DNA of 64,000 nt. Origin: Alviniconcha marisindica. Its lineage: Eukaryota > Mollusca > Gastropoda > Provannidae. Below are positions 19,862 to 33,400 of the stretch, piece after piece. How positions within the stretch are numbered: position 1 is the first letter of the stretch; every line of letters starts with the position of its first letter. The DNA lies in assembly GCA_018857735.1 (NCBI GenBank), contig JABMCL010000376.1, forward strand, positions 327,501 through 391,500, in the 5' to 3' direction. The position numbers were made by a program, and so were the translations under genes. The notes beneath the pieces are model-generated. The model ran no database searches and was not told the origin of the DNA. It worked only from the letters and a program-made list of their open reading frames with translations.

Positions 19862-20600
19862 GTTACTTAGTAACTGGATTTTAATGTCCTGCCAACCACA
19901 CAGGGTGACAACACCTCAGTGCCTTCAAACTTTTGTCACAAGCAAGTGCATATTTCAAAACTTTTCATATAATTATGGTAAACCCTTTCTCAAATCAAAT
20001 CCATAAAATCAGTCCCAATACAAATACAAAACAAAAGCATACATACACCAACATCAAACACAAATTGTCAAAGAGTTAGTCTCTTAAGTATTGCCCTTGT
20101 TAAAAAAAAAAAATCCACACATAAGGTACCATGCTGATATCACTGACCATTCCGTCTAATTTATCATGACCATCCCGTCCAGTTTATTAATTCCAGATTA
20201 AATGATTCAAGAAAAAAAATGTTTTTTAATGGAATGGACACAAACGATAAAATTTTAAAAAGCATTACATAGATGCATAACGTAATGGCAAATACCAAGC
20301 TGCACATAGTATTACCACCTACCAACTATCATCTACCTGCTCAAAAGGAGCCATACAAAAGAAGCCTGTCCCTTAATAAAAAATTAAAAAATGCTGGAGA
20401 ATTTTCTGGAGAAACACACACACACACACACAAAACAAGAGAATTAACAACTAGCAGAAAAATGACAAGACAGAAGGAGCAGGAGGACTAGGCAGAAAAA
20501 TAAGAGAGGAGATAGGAAAGGGGAATCAAATGACAGCCCTGAGATTCCAGACAGGAGGAGGGCCATCAGGCATTTCCCAGACTCCCTCCGGGGCTTCAAG
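19862..20600 (+). repeat. Dispersed ~650-bp family C, long copy
   Basis: Shares with 36245-36905 the start (AACTGGATTTTAATGTCCTG), the middle (CTGACCATTCCGTCTAATTT) and the end (AATGACAAGACAGAAGGAGC ... GGGGAATCAAATGACAGCCC). No long frame is conserved between copies, so it is probably a non-autonomous element. Confidence 0.82.
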
Positions 20601-23600
20601 CTGTGAGCATGGCCTCACATCCTTTAGGTTATTAAGTATGACACACAGCTGGCTGCTGCTTTGAGATGCATGCATGCACACGCACTCCAAGCATCGCTTT
20701 CCAGCACCTTCCTCCAAGCTCTGCCAGATTTAGTTACGCCACTGAAGGGGCACTCTTTATCTCCGCGCAGCTGTCCACCGACGTGGTCAGCGCCCTCCGA
20801 AAGGTTTGGGTACTAATATGACTGTATAAGCAACCTAGCGCCCAAGCACGCACGTAAACATGAGGCACATCCACCCCGGGTAATAAAAGAGTGCCATCTC
20901 GATTCTAAACGATTTTGGTTTTATTTGAGATGGCATAAGCACCACGGCCAGTTATAAAACAAACGTCTGATATAATCTGAGTTGTTTGTAACAAACTTAC
21001 TACTGTTTGAGCACCAACAAAAAAACTGCTCGTTAGCTGACAGTTTTCTGGACCCTATGGCATAACTAAATACAGCAGTGGCTGAAGGAAGGATGTTGTA
21101 AACCAGTGCTTGGAGTTTGGCCTGCACACACACACACACCTTAAGACCTGCAGCTCAATCGCCGTCACTAAGCAGGCTGCAGATTGATGGCATTCTGTGC
21201 TGCATAAAAATGTAAAAAAACTAACAGTCCTCTGTGCAGCATAAAAAGATGTAAAAACAACAACAACAACTAACAGTCTAGCAGACGCCATTTTGCATCT
21301 ACAAACTCTGAAAGAGAAACTTCTTCCGGTCACCTGGCAAGCAAGCAGCCAAGGTCCCCAACAGCCCCCCCCCAAGAAAAGATAAAAGGAGGAGTGTGTT
21401 GAATGCTCTTAACAACCAATAGGTCACCTTGTTTCTGTAACTTTCTACAGGTCAACAACATTACGATGAGCATTTCAGGGTGTCACTCAGTCAGCGCGCA
21501 TGGCACATGATTGGGTTAAATGATGACGTCATCCCAGTCCACCAGATCTGTGTTGGATGCGTCGGGAATCCTGTGTGGGATCACACAACAAAGATACAGT
21601 GCAAACGCTTCGGTGAACAGTGCTTTCAGCCCTGACACCAGCACAACAAATAAGCAGATTTGCTGTGGTATAATCAACTTTAAAAAAAAATATATATACA
21701 TCTAAAGCCCAGTCAACTTCAAAAGGCATTCCAGGGTGAAACACAGGCTGTCAAATCAGAAGTAAAAGGTCTGATTCACTGTTCATGTCAAGCATCAATT
21801 CAAAACTGACTGACTGGGTTTAAGTCACACTACAGCAAAACACAAGTTGCGCGCCACTTCCTGCTTGAAGAGGACTGGGGAAAATTAAGTTGAATGAACT
21901 ATGATAGTGGGATAACCGGTTCTTAATGCTCAGTCAACCATGACAGTTACATCAGGGCACAGAATGAACCGAGAAGGGAGAATCCTTGGCAGCAGGCAGA
22001 GCACCCAAACCTATATTCTGACCTACTCCAGGCTTGAAAAGAGAGCCCTTTGTAGCCTGGGATTCTCAGCAGAGGGACCCTGATTTCTGTGTTCATGGTA
22101 CCCCACTGCTGGAATCAGGAATAAAAACGTGACCGAGCAGTTGTGAAACAACCTTGTTCTTGTCATGGATGAACACTCACAGCAATGGTGATGATCTGTG
22201 TTTGCTTTTGGCGAGGAGGGAGTGGGGGGTGAGGCAGCAGTTGTCAACAAAAACTGATATGTTAAATATGAACAAACGAAAACAAGCACACTTTGATTCC
22301 CTGTCATTGTACCCAGAGTGAATATACATGCAGATCACATACAAATAAACGTCAATGTAAAAAAATGTTTTTTTTTAAAGACAAGCAAAAACCATCCCTA
22401 AAAATTGAAAGTCAAAACCAGAAACCTGAAGTGACGTGCTGAACACACTAGTCAAACCCTTCCAGGCCCATAAAATGCATCAATAGCAACAAAATCACAC
22501 CAGTGAAAACACACACACACAATCAGAGAAGCAAGAGGTGTGTTTGCTTCATAAACCCACAATGAAACCTGATTCTGCATGAACTTCTGTGATTCTTAAG
22601 TTGGCACAGACGACTGGACAGCACACATACACAGACACAGACACACAAACACGCACACACACTTCTTTTTTTCAAAGACTTATTTTAAAGCTAGTTTTCT
22701 GTTGATCCCCAGTACGGCATCCGGAGGGCATTGTGACACTAAATGAGGTTAAGGCTCCATAGATTTGTACTTGACTAGGCAAACACTGACCATTGCATAG
22801 ACTCCTAGTTTCCACGTGAGTCAAAAATATATGTCAATGTTAAGAGAAAGAAACGTAAAGTCAAAATGCAAACCACCTGCAGACCTTCCAACCTGTCAGG
22901 TGTTTAGGTTTTCACACGTCATCAAAGCCCACATTACAACCAATTCTGAGATTTTCACAAGTTCTCAACCAAGCAGGCATATGAATTGACTACAGTCTCT
23001 GATTTTCATGCAGATCATAACCATGTACATGTATGACATGACAGCTGATGACCTCAAATTTCCACAAAGCTGTGCATGAACTAACATTTTATGTACAGAC
23101 CGTGTACGACCTACAGACAACCCAGTTAAAACTAGCTGAATGTATCTATTTTTGACGTTAGACTATTCAGTTGAAGAAAAGCACTTGGAAAACACACTTC
23201 CCCATAACAACAACAGGGCATGCAGAAAAAAGGGACAAAAATCAATTCAACAAGAGCTATACAACTGAAGCTGAACGCCATTCACAAGCTCATAAAACAA
23301 GATCCAAACACAAAGTTTGAAATAATAAATAAACACAAAAAAAAGGTCATAAAACAAGACTTATCCTGCTAAAATCTGAACAAGCTCAACATCAATTTCA
23401 TGCTCACATACATGCATAAAAAAACACATAAATATCCTCTCCACACCTATCACAAAATGTAACTGCAATGGCATAAACACACTACAAACTGCAATTGGGG
23501 CAAAGCATTGGGTACATGTTTTGTACAGTTTGCAAAAAAGCTTGGATGATAATGCAAATTGTAAGTTGCAAGTATAATGGATTTCTACACTTACCCATGG

Positions 23601-24500
23601 CACTTAATGTCAGTAAATTTCATCTGAACTGCTCGGTATCGTTTCACCTAGCGGACGGCAAACCTTCAAAGTCATGAACAGACTTGTCGACGTAAACCCT
23701 GCTGCAGAATTACTCAAATCCTTCAAAAACACAGATCCAGGGGATGCGGTCAACCCACTCCAGAACTGAGCTGTACAGTCTGCACTCGTACATCCCACCA
23801 AACTCTGGAACTCTGTTCCCACGCGTGCTCATTCAGCCGTGACCCTGCCTTCTTCAGATCGGTGCTGAAGGGAGGGAAGGAAGGAACAGGCCAAAGCACA
23901 ATCAAAATCGGTGATTTTTTTAAACCAGTCAAACTGTCTTTTAATGTGCTTTGCACACAACCTGACCATACAGTCAGTTCCTTGGTGACTGATGCTGGGG
24001 GGGATCAGAATCAACATTGTCTTGAAGAAGTTGTTTTAGCCCAGAAACGACAGCAACAGTCAGCTACAGGCAGTAATGCAGACCTATAAGCTGTTTGTTT
24101 CTCCTAAGGCAGAGAAAAACTCTTTCTACAGCACATTAAAAAATATATAAACAAAATTAATCAAGTTATCTGACCTCATGTTAAATTCTGAAAAGGGGAT
24201 GTAACTCTGAGCTACTGAAGAGATGACATAATCACTGGTCATTCACAAAAAATGGTACTCCTATTTCGAGAAAAAACTAAAACAAAACAACCTACAAACA
24301 CACACAACAACAACATAAATGGACATCCAAGATTTCATCACAACTGGTTGACTACAGTAGTAACAGATATATATATAACAGAAATCAACTAACCTGCTGA
24401 TGTTTAAAAGTGCTCTCCCCCACACGCCCAGTAATGATGCATAAAAACAACAAATTAGAACACAGCATTATATTATGGAGAAAAAGAATAAGGTACAGGT
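20600..24500. other. Non-coding, no gene recognised
   Basis: Both strands were read for exon-like blocks; none could be supported. There is a diverged family B trace at 21905-21958. A short block at 23780-23850 reads PTKLWNSVPTRAHSAV on the + strand, reminiscent of the C-terminal end of a LINE reverse transcriptase, but it is too short to call. Confidence 0.5.
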
Positions 24501-24507
24501 AGTTAGT

Positions 24508-24672
24508 GTTGCTTAATGTCCTCAGATGTCAGTTGACATATTAGGGACAAGTTGAGACCAATGCCAAAGCATGGTTCAATATAGCTTTATGTCCACAGAA
24601 ACCAGAAGGCTCGTTAGGACGGACAGCCCAGGACGGCCACCTCGACGCTCACACAGCTCCTGAACTATGATT
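24508..24672 (-). repeat. Dispersed repeat family A, full-length copy
   Basis: GCTTAATGTCCTCAGATGTC through AAGCATGGTTCAATATAGC to CACACAGCTCCTGAACTATG, in the same direction as the 5917-6088 copy. Confidence 0.8.
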
Positions 24673-25834
24673 AAGGTACAGAAAACTTTTGGGAATATGT
24701 CCAGGTTACCAGGTACAGAAAACTTAGGTGTATAAGTCTGCATATATGGCAAGAGATGCTGTAGTAGTAACACATTACTCATTACAGAGATCAGAAAAAT
24801 ATCAAGTGACTGACTACTTTAAATGTTGAGTAGTACAACACCCTTCAGTTGACATCTTGTGCATAATAATAATTATCATAATTATAAGGTTAGGGGCAAA
24901 AATTAACTAAACTCAATACTCTCTCTATATATATCTGTCATGTAAATTAGGCTACAGATACATGTAATGCAACTAAGCATCCACAATATATAACCAAGCT
25001 TCAGTTGCAATGAATACAGTAGAGGAACAAGTTCACACAATCTGCTAATGGACCATTCACATGGGAGCTGATGGCAGGTCAGAACATGATAAGCAAGATA
25101 GGGCACAGTACTGTCCTGGGGTTACTGTTACAAAACTAGGCCACAGCGGGTCACGAAATCAAAAGCAATGCTGGAACACACAAAAATGGCAATCCGATCT
25201 CGTTTCTAATCTAGCTCATTAAGAAGGACTCCAGGTCAATACTGTGACAATCTCGCTGTTGATTTTCTGACCCACTAAGTCTTATCTTGTTATGATTGGA
25301 CACAAAAGAGGTGAAGGTTCACACAAATTTGCCAACACACTCGAAAGAGAGACACATAATGATACAATCTTGCTGTCATGTAAAAAAAACACCAAAAAAA
25401 CATCACCCAACCCAACACAAAACTGCGTAACACCAAGAAAAAAGAAGAGTAAAAAAACCTTGCCACTTTATGGAACTGTCCATGCACTGTGGAAGATGAC
25501 AAAAATGATGATGACATTCATTCATATTAATTCATATTGTGCACTGTGGCCGTTCTTAACTTTTGATCAAACAACATGTGGATAAAGATATGGTGCATGT
25601 TAAAAATGTGTTGTTGTTGTTGTTTTTAGCAAAGTTTACATCTAACAAGAGCACAAAATCAACCACAACAACGCATATCCTGAAGGACCCCCCCCCCCCC
25701 CCAATCTCTCTCTCTCACACACACAAACACACTCTCACACAAACAACATGCACATGTATGCAGTTTCCTTCACCCCAGGTGAGGTAGCTGTCATATCACA
25801 CGGCACTGGTCATAGCTGCAAGTCTACCAGGGGG

Positions 25835-25972
25835 CTGACCTAACGTCCTAACGAGCCTTCTGGTTTCCGTGGACGTAAAGAATTATTGAACCGTGCTTCG
25901 GCATTGGTCACAACTTGTCCCTAATATGTCACCTGACATCTGAGGACATTAAGCATCACTTCATCATCATGG
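25835..25972 (+). repeat. Dispersed repeat family A copy
   Basis: GTCCTAACGAGCCTTCTGG through GAACCGTGCTTCGGCATTGG to GAGGACATTAAGCATCACT. Confidence 0.8.
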
Positions 25973-26294
25973 GGGGCTGACCTCGGCCCCATTCATAGCA
26001 AAAGCAGTCAACCATGGCAAACCAACATAATATCCCAACTCACTCTGGCGGGCCAGACTTTTACATAACCCCTATGCTCTGAGGCCAAGTCCTTTCAAGA
26101 GGGTTTCCCAAATTTATCTCTGGGGCAATTATCTGGCTTCCGGCAAGGACTTAGTGCACCCAATGGGTTCCATGATTTATTATGAAGGGACTAGGTTCTC
26201 TTTCCCTATCTCTTCCCCTCCCCTCTCTCTCTCTTTCTGTGACCCTGTGTCCGCTCCACTGCCCTCATAAAACATCTTTCTCTCACTTTTTTTC

Positions 26295-26490
26295 TTCTTA
26301 TCCTTATTTTTAATACTCTTCTTTAAAGGGAACCAAAGCAAAACTCTGTTTTAATTTTTTTTCTTATCCTTATTTTTTATACTCTGCTTTAAATGGAACC
26401 AAAGCAAAACTCTGTTTTTTGTTGTTGTTGTTTTGTTTTTATCCTTATTTTTCTATACTCTGCTTTAAAGGGAACCAAAGTGAAAACTCA
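26295..26490 (+). repeat. ~75-bp tandem repeat, three units
   Basis: Each unit contains CTTATCCTTATTTTT or its variant, ATACTCTGCTTTAAA and GGAACCAAAGCAAAACTC. Confidence 0.85.
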
Positions 26491-26824
26491 TGTTGGCCTG
26501 AAAACGTACATATAAAAAAAAAATCCAAATATTACAACAAGCAGGCTCCATTCGATTGATCTATCAATATTTATACATAAGATGTACTTTTAGCTTCAAA
26601 ACTGCTGGCTCACTCTTTAAAAATGAGGATCAGGAGAAGGTTGGCGCATGATGTATTTGATACTTTGCTGCACATTCCCACCTTGTTTGCAACACCATTG
26701 ATACAGACTCCTGGGCACAAAATAAAAGCACTCATGATTGTGTTTTTGCAACTTCCAACTGTTATTTTTATTTTTTTTTAAAGGAGCAGAAATCAAGCGA
26801 AAAGCTGCTTAGTATTGAATTTTT

Positions 26825-27035
26825 ATTCCATTCCCATCGACTGGGCCCAAAATGCTCCTTCAGTTTGCTTCCATTCCCATCAAATGGGCCCAAAATGCTC
26901 CTTCAGTTTGCTTCCATTCCCATCAAATGGGCCCAAAATGCTCCTTTAGTTTGCTTCCATTCCCACCAACTGGGCCCAAAATGCTCCTTCAGTTTGCTTC
27001 CATTCCCATCGATTGGGACCAAATTGCTCCTTCAG
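26825..27035 (+). repeat. ~43-bp minisatellite, five units
   Basis: Unit: TTCCATTCCCATCAAATGGG, CCCAAAATGCTCCTTCAGTT, TGC. The frames reading FASIPIKWAQNAPS and similar are repeat artefacts. Confidence 0.9.
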
Positions 27036-28264
27036 TTCGCATCTTCCAACCTAAATGCAACACCCCCAAATCATCTATCTGCTTCCTTTTACGCTCTCTT
27101 TCTGTAAACTATGATCAAAACGAAAAGAAACCTACATGATGTAAACAAGTGCATCTGCACACTGTCTTTGTGTTGTTGTACTCTGGGCATAAAACACCAA
27201 TTTAGTTACTTACTTAGTAAGTCGGTCTGTCAATGTTCTTTCATGTGTAGATGTCATTCAATCTTTTACATGTTATTATTTTGGATGTCACAAAAAGATG
27301 TAGAGAGGGCACGCGAGAGAAAAAAGCGAGAGGCGACACCAACTGCTTCTTGTACATACCAACAGAAAAAAAGAATAAAACAGGAATATCTGGCTGTGGC
27401 TCATTTGTTGTTGCCTATTTCCAACCTGCAGCATCATCAACCATTTACAATGATATGACAAGATCAGTCCCCTGAGGTCAGTATGCAGCTGCCTGAGTGG
27501 ATGGCAGGGGACAATTAACACATACTCATGCATATGCAGGAAAACAGCTGCGCATGCAAAATCTTAACTGGAACTGGGTGAACTGTAAGAGTTTCCACAG
27601 AGGAACAAAAACAAACCACAATTTCTGCAGAGGAACAAAAACAAACCACAACTGGAGTGTCCTGTACACACTGTGACCATAACTGTAATGGAAAGCATGG
27701 AATGTATGAAGTGGCTAAAAAACACAAACGCGTACAACACACGGCTGGTTTTCATTACAACAGAGGGGCAGTGATCTCGAAGACACCAAGTGCCACTCAC
27801 TCGGGACTTTCGAAAACTGAGTAGGGGTTTGAGGGAGCTCCCTCTCATAGATAATGAACTTAAAGGCAAGCTCCAAACAATGCTCATGAACACATAAAAA
27901 AATAGACTCCTGTGCATAAATGTTTGCATATTACACACACGCACACACATACAGAGGGTTGGGGTTATAAAAGTAAGCGAGTGATCACAGATGCCCAAAA
28001 CCAAAAGGTAAGTAAACGCAAACGAAACCTGAACCAGCCACAGAAGAAGAAAAAAAGAATCATCCAAATCACGAAGACACCACACCTCTCCTCTCACTCC
28101 AACCCATGAAAGCATGCGCTGGTCTCAGCGGCCTGCCACAAGTAAGCTTGACCTGTCCATCCCTGGGATCAACGAAGATGAAACTCATTCACTCTGTGCA
28201 CATTTGTACAAATTATTATAGGACTGGTTGTGACGAAGGGGTGACAGACTGTCAATCAGGCAGT

Positions 28265-29220
28265 CTGTGTTTCACAACACAGTGGAATGACCCTGATGAA
28301 AGACCACCCTGATGAAAGACCACCCTAATGAAAGATCACCCTGATGACCCTGATGAAAGACCACCCTGATGAAAGACCAGACTGATGAGAGACAACACCC
28401 CTTACAAAACCATCTGTTTTTGTTCGTTTTCCTGCGTTAAGACCTTTCCCTTCACATCTCCGTGCAACGAAAACCCGATACAAAGCCCCTCTTAAAACTC
28501 TGTTGCTCATTTTTTAGGATGGTCTAAAAAGAGTGGTTCCACAGTGGGAGCAGAAAGAGCAGTCAACCAGTGTTCAGAGAGCGATCAACCAGTGTCCAAT
28601 ACAGATCACCCTGACTACAGATCATGACAACAGTCTACCCTGACAACAGATCACCCTGACAACAGATCACCCTGACTACTGACCATGACAACAGACCGTC
28701 CTGACTACAGATCACCCTGACTACAGACCACCGTGCCTACAGACCACCCTGACTAGTCCATTCTGACAACAGACCACATGGACAACAGACCACCCTGACC
28801 ACACATCACCCTGACTACACACCACCTTCACACCAGACCACCCTGACTGCAGACCACCCTGACTACAGACCACACTGACTACAGACTGGCCTGACAACAG
28901 TCCAACCAGACAACAGACCACTATGAACACGGACACCCTGATGACTGACCATTCCGATAAAGAGACCACACTGACTACAGATCACCCTAATGAGACCACC
29001 CTGAAGACGGACAACCCTGGCAGACTATCCTGATGAAAGACCACCCTGATGACTAACCATTCCGATAAAGTGACCACACTGACTACAGATCACCCTGATG
29101 AGACCACCCTGATAAAAGACCACCTTGATGACTGACCATTCCAATAAAGAGACCACACTGACTACAGATCACCCTGATGAGACCACCTTGAAGACTGACC
29201 ACCCTAATGAGGAGCCACCC
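28265..29220 (+). repeat. Degenerate 13-16-bp minisatellite
   Basis: Nearly 1 kb of variants of GACCACCCTGATGAAA, GATCACCCTGACTACA and GACAACA. Boundaries are ragged and higher-order blocks recur (for example GACTGACCATTCC-AATAAAG at 28935, 29045 and 29130). Confidence 0.88.
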
Positions 29221-29431
29221 CTCTGTTAAAACCGCTTTTACTGACACCTCCCCCTTCATGTGTAACTGAAGCCCTGGATGGTGACCACCCTAACCACCGG
29301 GCTAAGGTGGTCTTTAATGATGGGTTCCACTGTATTATGCATCAGTTGTTCAAATGACATGGAAATCAGAAAACACAGACTCGGAGCTAACCAGAACAAA
29401 ACTTGCAGGAAGCCGTGGAAGGCTGGCAAGT

Positions 29432-29992
29432 TGGTTAGTAGTCTGGATGTGAAAGTCCCATGTGGATGCAAAAGTCCTGTCTGGATGTGAAAGTCCCATC
29501 AGGATGTGAAAGTCCTGTCTGGATGTGAAAGTCCTGTCAAGTTAGTTAGTAGTCTGGATGTGTAAGTCCCATCTGGATGTGAAAGTCCTGTACGGATGTG
29601 AAAGTCCTGTCTGGATGTGAAAGTCCCATTAGTAGTCTGGATGTCAAAGTCTTGTCTGGATGTCAAAGTCCTGTCTGGATGTTTGGATGTGAAAGTCCTG
29701 TCTGGATGTGAAAGTCCTGTCAGGATGTGAAAGTCCCGTCTGGATGTTAAAGTCCTGTTTGGATGTGAAAGTCCGGTCTGGTTGTGAATGTGAAAGTCCG
29801 GTCTGGATGTGAATGTGAAAGTCCGGTCCGGATGTGAATGTGAAAGTCCAGTCTGGATGTGAAAGTCCTGTTTGGATGTGAAAGTCTGGTCTGGATGTGA
29901 AAGTTCTGTTTGGATGTGAAAATCCCATCCGGTTGTGAAAGTCCCGTCTGGAAGTGAAAGTCCCGTCTGGATGTGAAAGTCCCATCAACGGC
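29432..29992 (+). repeat. ~18-20-bp minisatellite just downstream of UXS1
   Basis: About 28 units of GTCTGGATGTGAAAGTCCT. It lies only about 300 bases past the UXS1 stop, so a long 3' UTR would include it, on the opposite strand. The minus-strand frames rich in HPD and TFTSR are repeat artefacts. Confidence 0.9.
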
Positions 29993-30034
29993 ACGGGGTG
30001 ACCTCATGACGATGGCTTGGCAAGATGTGCAACA

Positions 30035-30040
30035 TTTATT
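30035..30040 (-). promoter_or_regulatory. Candidate UXS1 polyadenylation signal
   Basis: AATAAA on the minus strand (TTTATT on +), 254 bases beyond the UXS1 stop codon and between the stop and the 29.4-30.0 kb minisatellite. It is the nearest canonical signal seen. Confidence 0.45.
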
Positions 30041-30293
30041 GGCTGTTTTCCGCTAGCGTTATGAATGTCCTAGTGTGAACGACCTGATGGAATGGGGCAA
30101 GCAAATCAGTTGTGGTTCAATCCCGTCACCTTACTGCGATGCGACGCAAAGTTTGCAAAACTGTTGCTCGTGGGCCAATGTGGTACAGTCTGGTGCATGG
30201 AAATGTTGCAGTCTGTTCAAGCCGTTTGACGATAAAGACAGGATGCACATGGGTGCGCAGAAGGTCCGCAAACAGGTCAGGCCAGTTGGAGGA

Positions 30294-30404
30294 TCACACC
30301 CTGATTAACTCGGGGGCATGGAAATTTCGTTGGCTGTGACGAGAACGCAGCAGCTCATTGCGGAAATACTCGATAGTCAGGTTGATTCCCACTGACATCG
30401 GCAC
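30294..30404 (-). CDS. UXS1: UXS1 coding exon 12 (terminal)
   Basis: Residues 374-409 and TGA. It starts [19 protein letters not shown], matching the VPLEEGLNKAIHYFRKEL region of human UXS1. The C-terminal tail is shorter than the basic human tail. Confidence 0.92.
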   Translation of the reverse strand: MPMSVGINLTIEYFRNELLRSRHSQRNFHAPELIRV

Positions 30405-33400
30405 CTGAGGATGGAAGAGAATCAAACTGCTGTAGAAACAACTGAGGGTCATGTTGATTTCTCGCCTGATGGAAACCTGGTAACATGAAACAGAGGGACC
30501 CACTGGGCAAGTACTCTTGGTCATGTTGATTTCCAGTCAAATTACAACCGCAACCATTAAAATAATAATAATAATAGATGGTTCTTATAAAGTGCCATCC
30601 TCTAAGATGAGTTAAACTCATTGCGCTGTACAAAGAACTTGACAAAAAATACATTTACATACATTTCAACAAAACAGAACCGTGAGTACAGTGTTCTACC
30701 ATAAACATAATCACCTAGCTAACAATGATTAATTTTTACATTATATATACACATACACCCACACAAGGAAACACACACACACCAATTAGACCCCCATCGC
30801 CTACTCAAATGTGCATAACAATTAATGAATTACCAATAACTCTCTCAAAAACTCTTTCTCTTTGAGTCACTCCCCCCCCCCCCCCCCACAAGTCATGTCA
30901 ACAATTTCTGGTCGCATGACAGCCTGAACATAACATGTGGACAGAATCACCATGGAAGCAATTCAGCTGATTTCTAGATGCACAGTGTGCTAAACCACAA
31001 AACAGAACCAACCAATGTTGATCAGAGCGATCTTTCTCGCACAAAACACATTTTTTACTTACCTTTGCAGACATGTCATCTTAGAACTTCTCTTCAGCTT
31101 TTTTCCTTCTAAGCTTTTCTCTTTTGGGGAGTGAGGGGTGGAGTGGGGAGTCATGCTCATTCATAACTCCAGCTTCTGTTTCATCAACAAGTATCAGTTC
31201 TGATAATCCCTTCACAACACTAATAAATGATCCCCCAGAAATATATACAAACAATTGGTAGTCTCACGTATTTTCAACACCTCAACAGAAAAGTACTTCA
31301 TCCAGTCGCAGGCTACGTGTTCATTAGTCAGCTAGATCCAGACGGCTGCTTACACCCAATGTTTAAACTGCATAACAGAAAGCATGCTGCTCTGAACTCC
31401 ACTTGTACCCATTTCATGTTCTTTTTCATACCCACCTTGGGTTTCCACTGCAGATATTTCAAGGCCCGAGAAATATCAGGTCGTCGTCTTTTGGGGTCAT
31501 CCTCCATGGCTGGTTTTCGCACAATCTCACTGCTGCCATCTGTTGCACAGTGAAACAACCCATGTACGCAAACTGTCCCTGTGATGGTGTGTTGATGTCA
31601 GCAAACTATCCCTGTGATGGTGTGTTAATGTCAGAAAACTATCCCTGTGATGGTGTGTTCATGTCAGAAAACTATCCCTGTGATGGTGTGTTGATGTCTG
31701 AAAACTATCCCTGTGATGGTGTGATGACATTAATAAACTATCCCTGTTGATGTCAAAAAAACTATCCCCGTGATGGCGTGTTGTCAGAAAACTATCCCTG
31801 TGATGGTGTGTTGATGTCAGAAAAAATACCCTGTGATGGTGTGTTGATGTCAGAAAACTAGCCCTGTGATGGTGAGTTGATGTCAGAAAAACTATCCCTG
31901 TGATGGCGTGCTGATGTCAGAAAAACTATCCCTGTGATGATGAGCTGATGTCAACAAACTGTGTCCCTGCGATTGTGTCATGACATTGATAAACTTTCCC
32001 TGAGATGGCGTTAACACACAGTAAGTTGTGCGCCGGTGTCAAGAAACCTTTGCTGTGATGGTGCGCCAGTGTGTCTGTGTCAATTAACGCCCGTGACGGT
32101 ACGCTCATCAGGAGTTGCCCAACGCTGCACTTACTGACAATGTGCCTGATGATGTGAGCAAAGTCCATGATGGTGTGTTCATCAGGGTTGCCCAGGTTGA
32201 TAGGAAAGGAGTAGTTGGAGGCCATCAACTTCACCAGGCCGTCCACCAGGTCTGTCACATACTGGAACGACCGGGTCTGGGTACCTTCCCCATACACCTG
32301 AGAAATAAAGGGTAAATAAGTAAATTGGTGTTTTACGCCCAGTCAACCAGTGCAGTTATATCAGGGCGATACACATTTTGTCATCATATATTACTTTTTA
32401 AAAGTGTATGCATGTTAAAACTGGTATATTTACAATTTTAAAAACATACTTAAAAGGGGGAGTAAAACATAAACATAGACAGCCATTGCAAGAGATCTTC
32501 ATGCTCATAGTGAAACTCATTTAATCTGCCATGACTGTAAACACTTTGCTGTGAGCGTGCTTCAGTTTTAGATGTAGTGATGTCCGGTGCTGGACAGCAG
32601 GAAGGGGAAAAAAATTATGCTGTGTTTCAAACTTTTATAGACCATTATCAATTTTGTGACCCTCACAAAATAAAAAGTATTTACTTACTTTTTATTATTT
32701 GTCAAAGGCAGACAACTGAATTTCCTTTTTTAAGGATTAACCCTTTCCCTGCCCATGTGACATCATATGACATGATCATCCATGGTGAAACATTTCCCAC
32801 TTGCCAAAAAGACATCATGGGACACCCGGCTCAAACTCCAGCTGTTCATGTATGCTCATGAGAGGCCAAGTTCTAGAAAAAAATGAATGTTTCTGGCTAG
32901 CTTACCCATCAGCACTGCGCTTTTGGGAAGAGATTGCAACTGCAGCACACATTCTTTAGCAGGGAAAGGGTTAATAAGGTATTACTGTATTGTATTGTAT
33001 TGTGTTGTATGATACTCACAGTGATGGACTCATTCTGTAGTGCCTGCAGGATGAAGTTGCTGACAACTCGCCCATCGTTCATGTGCATGCGGGGTCCATA
33101 CGTGTTGAAAATGCGAGCCACCCGAACCTCCAGGTTCTCCTGAAACGGCACCAAGGACAGGGACATGGTCACTGCTTTGGCCAGCTGACCCAATCAGAAA
33201 GGCCACTGACATTGTCACTACTGACCTCTTATTGCATTGACATTGTCACTACTGACCTCTTATTGCACTGACATTGTCACTGCTGACCTCTTATTGCACT
33301 GACATTGTCATTGCTGACCTCCTATTGCACTGACATTGTCATTGCTGACCTCTTATTGCACTGACATTGTCACTACTGACCTCTTACTGCACTGATATTG

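Noticed and set aside
26852..27139. 95-aa plus-strand frame
   Set aside because: It is the translation of five 43-bp repeat units.
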